From Arthrobacter nitrophenolicus (GTDB taxonomy: Bacteria > Actinomycetota > Actinomycetes > Actinomycetales > Micrococcaceae), in NCBI RefSeq assembly GCF_000332815.1, contig NZ_AOFD01000013.1, positions 1 through 64,000 on the forward strand: DNA of 64,000 nucleotides, in the 5' to 3' direction. The translations under genes were made by a program, and so were the position numbers. Each line of letters starts with the position of its first letter. Position 1 is the stretch's first letter. Under the pieces are notes generated by a model. The model was not told the origin of the DNA. It did not search any database and saw only the letters and a list, made by a program, of their open reading frames with translations. Shown piece after piece: positions 55,919 through 64,000 of this stretch.

Positions 55919-58176
55919 ATGACCACCACTGAAGCTGATTCCGCGTCCGTTCCGGGTTCCGAGGCCGGCCCGGGGGGCGCGCCTGCGGGCACCGCACCCG
56001 AGCCCACCGACGAAAACGTGTGGCTTGAGGATATCTACGGCGAAGAGCAGCTTGCCTGGGTCAAGGAGCAGAACTCCCGCACGGAGGATCTGCTGGAGGA
56101 TGCGGACTATGCGGCGCTTGAGGCAGCATCCTGGAGGTCCTGGACTCCACGGACCGCATCGCCATGGTGGGCAAGCGCGGCGACTGGTACTACAACTTCT
56201 GGAAGGACCAGCAGAACCCCAAGGGCCTGTGGCGCCGCACCACGTGGGAGAGCTACTGCACCGACTCCCCCGAGTGGGACGTCCTGCTGGATGTGGACGC
56301 GCTGTCCGCCACCGAGGGTGAGGAGTGGGTGTTCCACGGCGCCACGTTCTTCCGGCCGGCACCCGGCGCCCCCTACCGCCTGGCCCTCCTGGCGCTCTCC
56401 CCCGACGGCGGCGACGCCAACCGCTACCGCGAATTCGACGTCGAAACCCGGTCCTTCGTGGACCCCGCCGCGGGCGGCTTCGACCTGCCCACCGCGAAGG
56501 GCAACGTGTCATGGCTGGATGCCGACACTCTGCTCGTTTCCTCCACCGCTGACGGACTGCCCAGGACGGCGTCCTCCTACGCCCGGACGGCGGTCACCCT
56601 CACGCGCGGCACCAGCCTCGCGTCCGCTCCCCGGCTCTTTGAGGTCCCCGAAGACCACATGATGGCAGTGGTGGCCCACGACTCCACGCCCGGCTTCGAA
56701 CGCACCTTCGCCGTGGACTACATCGACTTTTTCAACCGCACCAACCTGGTGCTCCGCGGCGGGGAGTGGGTGGCGATCGACGTCCCCACCGACGTCAACG
56801 TCAGCGCGCACCGCGAGTGGCTGCTGTTCCGCCCGCAGCAGGACTGGGTCCTGGACGGCACCACGTACCCGGCCGGCTCGCTGCTCGCCGCCGGGTTCGA
56901 GGACTACCTGGCCGGCGGCCGCAGCCTGTCCGTCCTGTTCACCCCGGATGCCCGCACTTCCCTGCAGTCCTGGAGCTGGACGCGCAACTTCCTGCTGCTG
57001 AACCTCCTTCGGGACGTCTCGTCCGAAATCCGGGTCCTCGACCCGTCCCGCCCCGTGGCAGGCGCAGACAGCGCTGAAGGCGCCTGGGCGTCCACGCCCC
57101 TGGACGCCTGCCCGCCCCTGCACGACGTCAACGCCTACGCCGTGGACGACGAGGACGAAACCGCGGCCGACGGCGGTGCGGGCGACGACTTCTGGCTCGT
57201 CGCCACCGGATTCACCACCCCCAGCACCCTGATGCGCGGAACCCTGGAACGCAACCACGACGACGGCGCGCAGCCAGGCGTGGCGAGCCGGCACGCCGTG
57301 GTGAAGACGTCGCCGTCGTTCTTTGCGGACAGCGAATACGAGGTGCAGCAGCATTTCGCCGTGTCCGAGGATGGAACACGCGTCCCCTATTTCCAGGTGT
57401 CCGCCCGGAACCTGCCGCTGGACGGCCAGAACCCCACCCAGCTGTCCGGATATGGCGGGTTCGAGATCTCCCGGACGCCTGCGTACAGCGGCACCGTGGG
57501 CAGGGCGTGGCTGGAGCGCAGGACCGCGGGCCCCGCCGGCGGCAGCGACGGACATTCGCGCGGCGGGGTCTACGTGGTGGCCAACATCCGCGGCGGCGGC
57601 GAATACGGTCCGTCCTGGCACCGGGCCGCACTCAAGGAAAACCGGCACAAGGCGTTCCAGGACTTCGCGGCCGTGGCCCGGGACCTCATCAGCCGCGGCG
57701 TCACGTCCCGCGAGCGGCTCGGGTGCGTGGGCGGCTCCAACGGCGGGCTGCTGGTGGGGAACATGCTCACGCGGTACCCGGACCTGTTCGGGGCCGTCTC
57801 CTGCGGCGTGCCCCTGCTGGACATGCGGCGCTACACCAGGCTGTCCGCCGGCCACTCCTGGATCGCGGAGTACGGCGACCCGGATGTGCCGGAGCAGTGG
57901 GAATACATCAGGACCTTCTCCCCCTACCACCTGCTCCGGGACGGCGTGGAGTACCCCGAAACGTTCATCTGGACCGCCACCTCCGATGATCGGGTGGGAC
58001 CGGTCCAGGCCCGGAAGATGGCAGCCCGCATGCTGGCCATGGGCATCCCGAACGTCTGGTTCCACGAAGCCCTGGAGGGCGGCCACGCCGGTGCGTCCGA
58101 CAACCGGCAGGCCGCCGCGCTGCAGGCCCGAAGCCAGCATTTCCTGTGGAAGGCACTGGCGGGCGGATTGTCGTGA
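55919..58176 (+). pseudogene. Prolyl oligopeptidase-family serine peptidase (S9A), frameshifted
   Basis: About 752 residues if repaired. An N-terminal seven-blade beta-propeller (WLEDIYGEEQLAWVKEQNS, YNFWKDQQNPKGLWRR, VLLDVDALSA) precedes the hydrolase domain. The triad is Ser in VGGSNGGLLVG, Asp in TATSDDRVGPVQ and His in LEGGHAGASDN. It cleaves short peptides after proline. The frame breaks near 56124, where AALEA must join SILEVLDSTDRIAMVG; one base missing. ATG 55919 (MTTTEADS) is the probable start; the gene overlaps the next by the GTGA at 58173. Confidence 0.8.
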
Positions 58177-58703
58177 CGCCAGGGTTGTCGGTGCGGCGGG
58201 CAGTCGCGGCTGACGTGGAGGCACTGGCTGAGGTGCATATCCGCTGCTGGCGGGAAACGTACCGCGGCATGCTCTCCGACGCCTTCCTGTCCGGCGTCGA
58301 CCCTGCCAGCCGGGTGGACTTGTGGCGGATGCTGCTGGACCGTCCCGAGCCTGCCGAGGCATGGGTGGCCTGCGACGGCGGGACAGTGGTTGGGTTCGCG
58401 GGCGTGCGGCGGGATCCTGCCCCCGGCGCCCCGGAAGGGCATCCGCCGCCGGTCTCCGGAGACTTCCAGCTGTGGGGACTCTACCTGCTGGCCTCGCACC
58501 AGGGGCTGGGCCTGGGGCGGCGGCTGCTGGAAGCGGCGCTTGGGAATGAAGCGGCGAGCCTGTGGGTAGCGGCCGACAACAGCCGTGCCATCGGTTTCTA
58601 CCGCCGGTTCGGCTTTGAACCTGACGGCGCCGAGGACGTCCTGGCCGAATGGGAGAGCCTCCGCGAGATCCGGATGGTGCGCCCCGCACAGCGCGCCGCC
58701 TGA
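58173..58703 (+). CDS. GNAT-family N-acetyltransferase
   Basis: 176 residues from the GTG at 58173, which overlaps the peptidase stop (GTGA). LSVRRAVAADVEALAEVHIR, the acetyl-CoA loop LLASHQGLGLGRRLLEAAL and NSRAIGFYRRFGFEPDG are present. Substrate unknown. Translational coupling to the peptidase suggests a joint role. Confidence 0.85.
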   Translation: MTPGLSVRRAVAADVEALAEVHIRCWRETYRGMLSDAFLSGVDPASRVDLWRMLLDRPEPAEAWVACDGGTVVGFAGVRRDPAPGAPEGHPPPVSGDFQLWGLYLLASHQGLGLGRRLLEAALGNEAASLWVAADNSRAIGFYRRFGFEPDGAEDVLAEWESLREIRMVRPAQRAA

Positions 58704-58754
58704 GTTCCCTGGTGCGCCGTGCCTGCTGCGCTGTACAAGGCTCACGCCGGCGTT

Positions 58755-58784
58755 TTGCACTGGGTGCCCGGATCTGCGTATCCT
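58755..58784 (+). promoter_or_regulatory. Promoter of tRNA-Ser(GCT)
   Basis: TTGCAC (58755-58760) and TATCCT (58779-58784) are 18 bases apart, and transcription would start about 15 bases before the tRNA. Confidence 0.5.
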
Positions 58785-58806
58785 TGGTGGGCTAGGAATA
58801 GCAATT

Positions 58807-58895
58807 GGAGACGTGCCAGAGCGGCCGAATGGACTTCACTGCTAATGAAGGGTCGGGGTTAAACTCGACCGGGGGTTCAAATCCCCCCGTCTCCG
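58807..58895 (+). tRNA. tRNA-Ser (anticodon GCT)
   Basis: An 89-base class II tRNA. The acceptor stem is GGAGACG/CGTCTCC, the anticodon stem CTTCA/TGAAG with loop CTGCTAA (anticodon GCT), a long variable arm (GTCGGGG...CTCGAC) follows, and the T-arm is GGGGG/CCCCC with loop TTCAAAT. No CCA is encoded. Confidence 0.96.
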
Positions 58896-58900
58896 CGTTT

Positions 58901-58926
58901 GGCCCCGGTCTGAGGACCGGGGCCTT
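58901..58926 (+). terminator. Terminator of tRNA-Ser(GCT)
   Basis: GGCCCCGGTC and GACCGGGGCC pair around TGAG and are followed by TTTT. It starts 5 bases after the tRNA. Confidence 0.9.
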
Positions 58927-58951
58927 TTGCGTTCCCGGGACTTTTCCGGGC

Positions 58952-59060
58952 TTGTTCGCAGATCGGAGCCTTTTGGGTACGGATCCGCGAACAAACTTCT
59001 GAAGGAGTGGGGTCCGGACGGCCAGCGACCGCGCCTGTGGGTACCGTCCGGGGACCGGAC
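58952..59060. repeat. Inverted repeats upstream of the MFS gene
   Basis: TTGTTCGCAGATC (58952-58964) and GATCCGCGAACAA (58982-58994) form a 13-base inverted repeat with one mismatch and a 17-base spacer. GTCCGG-GGA-CCGGAC (59046-59060) is a smaller perfect palindrome 41 bases before the MFS start. Either could be an operator for the exporter gene. Confidence 0.55.
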
Positions 59061-59101
59061 ACCGCACTGCGGCGGGCCCCTCCCGATGGCACCATAAACG
59101 G

Positions 59102-60583
59102 ATGGCAGCAAGTACTCAGGTGGACGGAAGCGGCAGCACCGGGCAGGTGTGGAACCCGCACCTGGCGCTCCTGGTGGCGGCAACGTTCTTTATGGAATTC
59201 CTGGACGGCACGGTCCTGACCACCGCCATCCCCAACATTTCCGCCGATTTCGGTGTTCCGGCGGCCGACGTGAACATCACGATGACGGCCTACCTCCTGA
59301 CAGTGGCCGTGGGCATCCCGATCAGCGGCTGGCTGGCCGAGCGCTTCGGAGCCCGCCGGGTGTTCTGCCTCGCCATCGCCGTCTTCACGGCCGCCTCGCT
59401 CGCCTGCGCGCTGAGCCAGGACCTGACCACCCTGACTGTGAGCCGCATCGTCCAGGGCGCCGGCGGTGCCATGATGGTGCCGGTCGGAACCCTGGTGGTG
59501 CTGCGCGGAACCCCCAAATCCGAACTGTTGCGCGCCACCGCCTTCCTGGTGTGGCCCGGGCTCCTGGCCCCTGTCCTCGCTCCCCTGGTGGGCGGCGCAC
59601 TCACCACCTACCTGTCCTGGCACTGGATCTTCCTGATCAACCTTCCGCTCGGCGTGGCCGCCCTGATCGCGGCGCTGCGGCTGGTACCCGGCACAGCCGG
59701 AGACCCGGGCCGGCGCCTGGACTGGCCCGGGCTGTTCCTCACCACCCTGGGCGTCGGCGCACTGGTGACCGGCCTCGAACTGGCCAGCGCCCACCCCGAC
59801 ACCCCCTGGGCGGCGGTCAGCGCAGCCGCCGGAGCGCTCTGCCTCGCGGCCGCCGTGCTGTGGATGCGCAAGGCCAGGAACCCGCTGTTCGACCTGGACG
59901 TCTTCCGTACCCGAACGTTCCGCGCCATGGCCACCGGCGGTTTCGTCTACCGCCTGACCATCAGCTCGGTACCGTTCCTGCTGCCCCTGATGTTCCAGAC
60001 AGGATTCGGCTGGTCCCCCATCCACGCCGGCATCATGGTGGCCGCGGTCTTCATCGGCAACATCGGCATCAAGCCGGCCACCACCCCGCTGATCCGCCGC
60101 TTCGGCTTCAAGGCAATGCTGGTCTTCGCGTCCCTTGCGTCCGCGGCGACCTTCACCGCCTGCGCCTTCCTCACGCCCGAAACACCGCAGGCGCTGACGT
60201 TCGCCCTGCTGGTCTGCAGCGGAGCGTTCCGGTCGATCGGCTTCTCGGCCTACGCCTCGGTCCAGTACGCAGACATCATGCCGGCCCAGCTGACATCGGC
60301 GAACACCGTCTCCGCCACCCTTGTGCAGCTCGCCACCGGAGCGGGCATCGCCGTGGCGGCACTGCTGATCCGGATCTTCGACGGCTATCCCGCAGGTTTC
60401 CAGGACGCCGCGGGACCATTCCGCGGCGCGTTCCTGGCCATGGCCGCCCTGATGCTCGCCAGCACCATCGACAGCCTCCTGCTGCCCCGGCACGCCGGCG
60501 CGGAAGTCAGCCGGCCTGGGCAAGCACCAGTGGAAGAACCGCGCCGGCCCCGGCCTGCCGAAGAGCGCGGCACGCGACCGTAA
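59102..60583 (+). CDS. MFS transporter, drug:H+ antiporter (EmrB/QacA type)
   Basis: 493 residues with about 14 hydrophobic segments. The motif-A-like loop is SGWLAERFGARRVF, motif C-like GGALTTYLSWHWIFLINLPL, and the first helix carries FMEFLDGTVLTTAIPNI. This places it in the DHA2 family, exporters of toxic compounds or metabolites; the substrate is unknown. Its last 25 residues overlap the 3' end of the helicase gene on the other strand by 77 bases. Confidence 0.88.
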   Translation: MAASTQVDGSGSTGQVWNPHLALLVAATFFMEFLDGTVLTTAIPNISADFGVPAADVNITMTAYLLTVAVGIPISGWLAERFGARRVFCLAIAVFTAASLACALSQDLTTLTVSRIVQGAGGAMMVPVGTLVVLRGTPKSELLRATAFLVWPGLLAPVLAPLVGGALTTYLSWHWIFLINLPLGVAALIAALRLVPGTAGDPGRRLDWPGLFLTTLGVGALVTGLELASAHPDTPWAAVSAAAGALCLAAAVLWMRKARNPLFDLDVFRTRTFRAMATGGFVYRLTISSVPFLLPLMFQTGFGWSPIHAGIMVAAVFIGNIGIKPATTPLIRRFGFKAMLVFASLASAATFTACAFLTPETPQALTFALLVCSGAFRSIGFSAYASVQYADIMPAQLTSANTVSATLVQLATGAGIAVAALLIRIFDGYPAGFQDAAGPFRGAFLAMAALMLASTIDSLLLPRHAGAEVSRPGQAPVEEPRRPRPAEERGTRP

Positions 60584-62717
60584 GCGTCCACCTGCTGTCC
60601 GCGAGGTCATCGACGAGCATCACGCTCTGCCCGTGGACTGCTGCCAGCGCCGCCTCAAGCTCGGGCCCGGTTGCCAGGCGGTCCCACACCCCGGCCAGCC
60701 GGTAGGCGCTGTTGCCGCCCCGGCTGCCGGTAGGGCCGCCGTGGGCCAGCTGCAGCTCGCCGAGGTAGGGAATCCGGCCGATCTCCGAGATTCCCCTGGC
60801 GAGGGAGCCCACCAGCTGCGGCTTGCTCCGTGACGGGATGCTCACGATGGCGGCCGGCCTGCCGGCACCGCTCCAGCCCGGGGTGCGGGCATCGCCGGCG
60901 CCCCATTCCCGCAGGACCTGCACGCAGGCCTGCAGCATCCCGGGATCCACGGGCCGGTCCTGGGCACCGGCAGCGAACAGCTCCCGCAGCGCACCGCCCC
61001 ATCCAAGGTCCGTCAGGCGCGCCAGGACGCGTCCCTCTGCCAGTCCTTCGCCAGGCTTCAACTTTCCCTTCACCGGAACACCCAGGCGGTCCATGCCGCT
61101 GGGCCACTGCAGGCGCGCTTCAAGGACACCGCCCGCCCTGCTCAGGGTCTGGCCTGCGGCAGCGGTGGCATCCTCCGCTACCTCTGCCGGGAACCAGCGT
61201 CCGGCGCAGTTGTCGCACCGGCCGCAGGGGTGCGCCGTTTCGTCGTCCAGGACGGAGGTGATGTACTCCATCCGGCAGCCCGCGGTGTCCTGGTAGATCA
61301 CCATGGAGTCCTGCTCGTCCACCCGGGCCTCGGCGATCCGCTGGTACCGCTCCGCGTCGTAGACCCAGGGCTGCCCCGTGGACCGCCAGCCTCCCCCTAC
61401 CCGCTCGACGGCGCCGTCCACGGACAGGACTTTCAGCAGCAGCTCCAGCGGGGTGCGGCGCAGGTCCACCCGCGCTTCGAGGGCCACCGTGGACAGCGCA
61501 GTCCCGGCCTCCGCGAGCGCGGTGAGGACAGCGGCCGCCTTTTCCTCGGAGGGCATGGAGGCGGTGGCAAAGTACTGCCAGATTTCCCGGTCCTCGGAGC
61601 CTGGAAGCAGGAGGACATCGGCGTTCGCGGCGCCACGGCCGGCACGTCCCACCTGCTGGTAGTACGCAACCGGCGAGGAGGGCGCGCCCAGGTGGACCAC
61701 GAAGCCCAGGTCCGGTTTGTCGAAGCCCATGCCCAGCGCGGATGTGGCCACCAGGGCTTTGACCTGGTTGTCCTTGAGCAGTTGCTCGGCGCGTTCCCGG
61801 TCCGCGGGATCGGTGCGGCCCGTATAGGCCAGGACCTCGTGCCCCGCCTCCTTCAGGAGCCGGGCGGTGTCCTCGGCGGCGGAGACCGTCAGCGTGTAGA
61901 TGATGCCGCTGCCGGGAAGATCGGACAGGTGGGTCAGGAGCCAGCCCAGGCGCTGTTTCGAGTCCGGCAGGGACAGGACGCCGAGCCGGAGCGAGTCCCG
62001 GCCCAGCGCACCGCGGATGGTCAGGACGCCGGCCCCGAGCTGTTCCTCGATATCGTGCACCACGCGGGAGTTTGCGGTGGCGGTGGTGGCCAGCACGGGG
62101 ACCGACTCGGGCAGCCGGGTGATCAGGTCCGCAATCCTGCGGTAGTCCGGGCGGAAATCATGCCCCCAGTCGGAGATGCAGTGTGCTTCGTCAATGACCA
62201 GCAGGCCGGTGCGCCGGATCAGTTCCGGCAGCTGGTTCTCGCGGAAGGACGGGTTGGTGAGGCGCTCCGGGGAGACGAGCAGGACGTCAACCTGGTCCGC
62301 GGCCAGCTGCTCGCGGACCGCGTCCCACTCCAGCTGGTTGGCTGAATTGATGGCGACGGCGCGGACGCCTGCCCTTGCCGCGGCGGCCACCTGGTCCCGC
62401 ATCAGGGCAAGCAGCGGCGAGACGATGAGCGTGGGTCCTGCACCCCGGCGCCGGAGAAGCAGGGACGCCACGAAGTACACCGCGGACTTTCCCCAGCCGG
62501 TGCGCTGGACCACCAGGGCCCGCCGCCCGCCGTCGACCAGCGCCTCAATGGCTTCGAACTGCCCCTCGTGAAAACCGGCTTCGGGGTGGCCCACCAGTTC
62601 CCGGAGGACCTCCAGCGCCTGCTGGTGGGTGGCGGAGGCAGGGCCGGACCCGTCGGTTGCTGTGGCAGGTGTCGGGGGCGTGTCTATCAGTGCGGCGGCA
62701 TGCTGGTTATCGACCAT
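60507..62717 (-). CDS. RecQ-type DNA helicase with C-terminal PRTase-like domain
   Basis: 736 residues. The helicase core has RTGWGKSAVYF (motif I, near 75), IDEAHCISDWGHDF (motif II, DEAH, near 174), TTATANSRV and QQVGRAGRGAANADV (motif VI). A partial zinc site (HPCGRCDNCAG) follows RecQ layout. The last 130 residues add a phosphoribosyltransferase-like segment (VMLVDDLADSRWTLTVACRA, near 697) not found in classical RecQ. A DNA-repair helicase role is expected; the added domain's job is unknown. Overlaps the MFS gene tail to tail by 77 bases. Confidence 0.9.
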   Translation of the reverse strand: MVDNQHAAALIDTPPTPATATDGSGPASATHQQALEVLRELVGHPEAGFHEGQFEAIEALVDGGRRALVVQRTGWGKSAVYFVASLLLRRRGAGPTLIVSPLLALMRDQVAAAARAGVRAVAINSANQLEWDAVREQLAADQVDVLLVSPERLTNPSFRENQLPELIRRTGLLVIDEAHCISDWGHDFRPDYRRIADLITRLPESVPVLATTATANSRVVHDIEEQLGAGVLTIRGALGRDSLRLGVLSLPDSKQRLGWLLTHLSDLPGSGIIYTLTVSAAEDTARLLKEAGHEVLAYTGRTDPADRERAEQLLKDNQVKALVATSALGMGFDKPDLGFVVHLGAPSSPVAYYQQVGRAGRGAANADVLLLPGSEDREIWQYFATASMPSEEKAAAVLTALAEAGTALSTVALEARVDLRRTPLELLLKVLSVDGAVERVGGGWRSTGQPWVYDAERYQRIAEARVDEQDSMVIYQDTAGCRMEYITSVLDDETAHPCGRCDNCAGRWFPAEVAEDATAAAGQTLSRAGGVLEARLQWPSGMDRLGVPVKGKLKPGEGLAEGRVLARLTDLGWGGALRELFAAGAQDRPVDPGMLQACVQVLREWGAGDARTPGWSGAGRPAAIVSIPSRSKPQLVGSLARGISEIGRIPYLGELQLAHGGPTGSRGGNSAYRLAGVWDRLATGPELEAALAAVHGQSVMLVDDLADSRWTLTVACRALRQAGAGAVLPLVLAQAG

Positions 62718-62859
62718 TCATTCAGTATCCCAGCCACCTCCGACAGCCGGCACATGCGGGGACTGTATGTGGAAAGCGGGCCAACACCAGCCCCGTCACA
62801 TTGGGCTGCCGCCGCCCCTCCTCCACAGGCACCTTCCGCGCCATCGTAAGATAAAGCCC

Positions 62860-64000
62860 GTGACTAGCGAACAGACAACGACTTTTGATCTCTCGGCATC
62901 CTTCAAGGCCTACGACGTCCGTGGCATTGTGGGCGAGTCCATCACCGCCGAAATCGTCGAAGCCGTGGGGGCCGCGTTCGTGGACGTCCTGCAGCTCGAA
63001 GGCCAGACCATCCTGGTGGGCGGGGATATGCGCCCCTCCTCCCCCGAATTCAGCAAGGCCTTCGCAGACGGTGCAGCAACCCGCGGCGCCAACGTCGAGC
63101 TGCTGGACCTGATTTCCACCGATGAGCTGTACTTCGCGTGCGGTTTCCTTGACCGTGCCGGCGCCACCTTCACCGCCAGCCACAACCCCGCCGGCTACAA
63201 CGGCATCAAGATGTCCAAGGCCGGCGCCGTTCCCATCTCCTCCGAAACCGGCCTCAAGGACATCCAGACCCTCGCCGAGCAGCACCTCAACACCGGTTCC
63301 ATCCCCGCCGCCGGCACCCGTGGCCAGATCAGTGTCCGCGACGTGCTCAAGGACTACGCCGAGTACCTCCGCAAGCTGGTGGACCTGTCCGGTTCCCGCC
63401 CCCTCAAGGTCGTTGTCGACGCCGGTAACGGCATGGCCGGCCTCACCACGCCTGCGGTCCTGGGCGACACCCTGCTTCCCAAGCTGCCGTTCGACATCAT
63501 TCCGCTGTACTTCGAGCTGGATGGTTCCTTCCCCAACCACCCCGCCAACCCGCTGGAGCCGGAGAACCTCCGCGACCTGCAGGCCGCAGTGGTCGAGCAC
63601 GGCGCGGACATCGGCCTGGCCTTCGACGGCGACGCCGACCGGTGCTTCGTGGTGGACGAGAAGGGCGAGCCGGTGTCGCCGTCGGCCATTACCGGCATGG
63701 TGGCCCGGCGGGAGATCGCCCGCGCGAAGGCGCAGGGCGAGGCCACACCAACGATCATCCACAACCTCCTCTGCTCCCGCGCCGTGGCCGAACTTGTGGA
63801 GCAGGACGGCGGCCGTGCCGTCCGCACGCGCGTGGGCCACTCCTTTATCAAGGCCGTCATGGCAGAGGAAGGCGCAGTGTTCGGCGGCGAGCACTCTGCC
63901 CACTTCTACTTCCGGGATTTCTGGAACGCGGACACCGGCATGCTGGCCGCCATGCACGTCCTGGCTGCCCTGGGCGAGCAGGACGGCCCGCTGTCCGAGC
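62860..64000 (+). CDS. manB: Phosphomannomutase/phosphoglucomutase, 3' end outside window
   Basis: 380 residues visible from GTG 62860; the gene runs off the window. The catalytic phosphoserine is in TASHNPAGYNGIK, the metal-binding loop is LAFDGDADRCFV, and the sugar-binding loop is GGEHSAHFY. It interconverts hexose-6-phosphate and hexose-1-phosphate (mannose or glucose), linking storage sugars to cell-envelope precursors. It diverges from the helicase gene across 142 bases. No strong Shine-Dalgarno precedes the GTG. Confidence 0.93.
   Translation, partial: MTSEQTTTFDLSASFKAYDVRGIVGESITAEIVEAVGAAFVDVLQLEGQTILVGGDMRPSSPEFSKAFADGAATRGANVELLDLISTDELYFACGFLDRAGATFTASHNPAGYNGIKMSKAGAVPISSETGLKDIQTLAEQHLNTGSIPAAGTRGQISVRDVLKDYAEYLRKLVDLSGSRPLKVVVDAGNGMAGLTTPAVLGDTLLPKLPFDIIPLYFELDGSFPNHPANPLEPENLRDLQAAVVEHGADIGLAFDGDADRCFVVDEKGEPVSPSAITGMVARREIARAKAQGEATPTIIHNLLCSRAVAELVEQDGGRAVRTRVGHSFIKAVMAEEGAVFGGEHSAHFYFRDFWNADTGMLAAMHVLAALGEQDGPLSE

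Noticed and set aside
1-64000. CRISPR arrays, insertion sequences, rRNA genes, prophage genes
   Set aside because: No regular repeat-spacer arrays, transposases, rRNA segments or phage structural genes were seen on either strand.

Overview
This 64 kb window is high-GC actinobacterial DNA. Gene content and order point to a Micrococcaceae member of the Arthrobacter/Pseudarthrobacter type: a GlgE-pathway cluster, carD-ispD-ispF-cysS-rlmB, regX3/senX3 opposite phoU, the Bpa proteasome activator, DUF2516, GTG starts and tight ATGA/GTGA/TGATG junctions. The genus is an inference from content, not from a database search.

Layout. 0.2-15.4 kb: storage-carbon block. A maltokinase-branching enzyme fusion, treS and glgE form one minus-strand operon that covers trehalose -> maltose -> maltose-1-phosphate -> branched alpha-glucan. 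glgP diverges from it. A pyruvate-oxidase-type ThDP enzyme follows, then glgX with a secreted RNase Sa-like ribonuclease and its barstar downstream. 15.5-20.8 kb: rlmB, cysS, ispF, ispD, carD (minus) and a lipoprotein. 20.9-24.5 kb: phosphate signalling (regX3-senX3, a PHO-box-like direct repeat, phoU) and gpmA. 24.6-30.6 kb: methyltransferase, DUF2516, cystathionine gamma-synthase-like gene, tmk-holB, and a TAP-type hydrolase. 30.7-36.2 kb: tRNA-Thr(CGT), small or hypothetical genes, two copies of a structured ~124 bp repeat, an aldo/keto reductase and bpa. 36.3-44.3 kb: cstA-ybdD, a PadR/ABC/FtsX operon and a quinone oxidoreductase. 44.4-49.5 kb: tRNA-Ser(TGA) and a very large secreted nuclease/5'-nucleotidase. 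49.5-55.9 kb: a sulfonate-type ABC importer with a TauD-family dioxygenase, and an FAD/NAD(P)-binding protein. 55.9-64 kb: S9 peptidase, GNAT, tRNA-Ser(GCT), an MFS exporter, a RecQ-type helicase with a C-terminal PRTase-like domain, and the start of a phosphomannomutase gene.

Two general points. First, eight otherwise ordinary genes are broken by about eleven small indels. Almost all are explained by loss of one or two bases in short G/C contexts, four of them at CCCTG. Sequence error is at least as likely as true pseudogenes. Second, the two copies of the 124 bp repeat differ by changes that keep base pairing only if the plus strand is read as RNA. This is the best candidate here for something undescribed.
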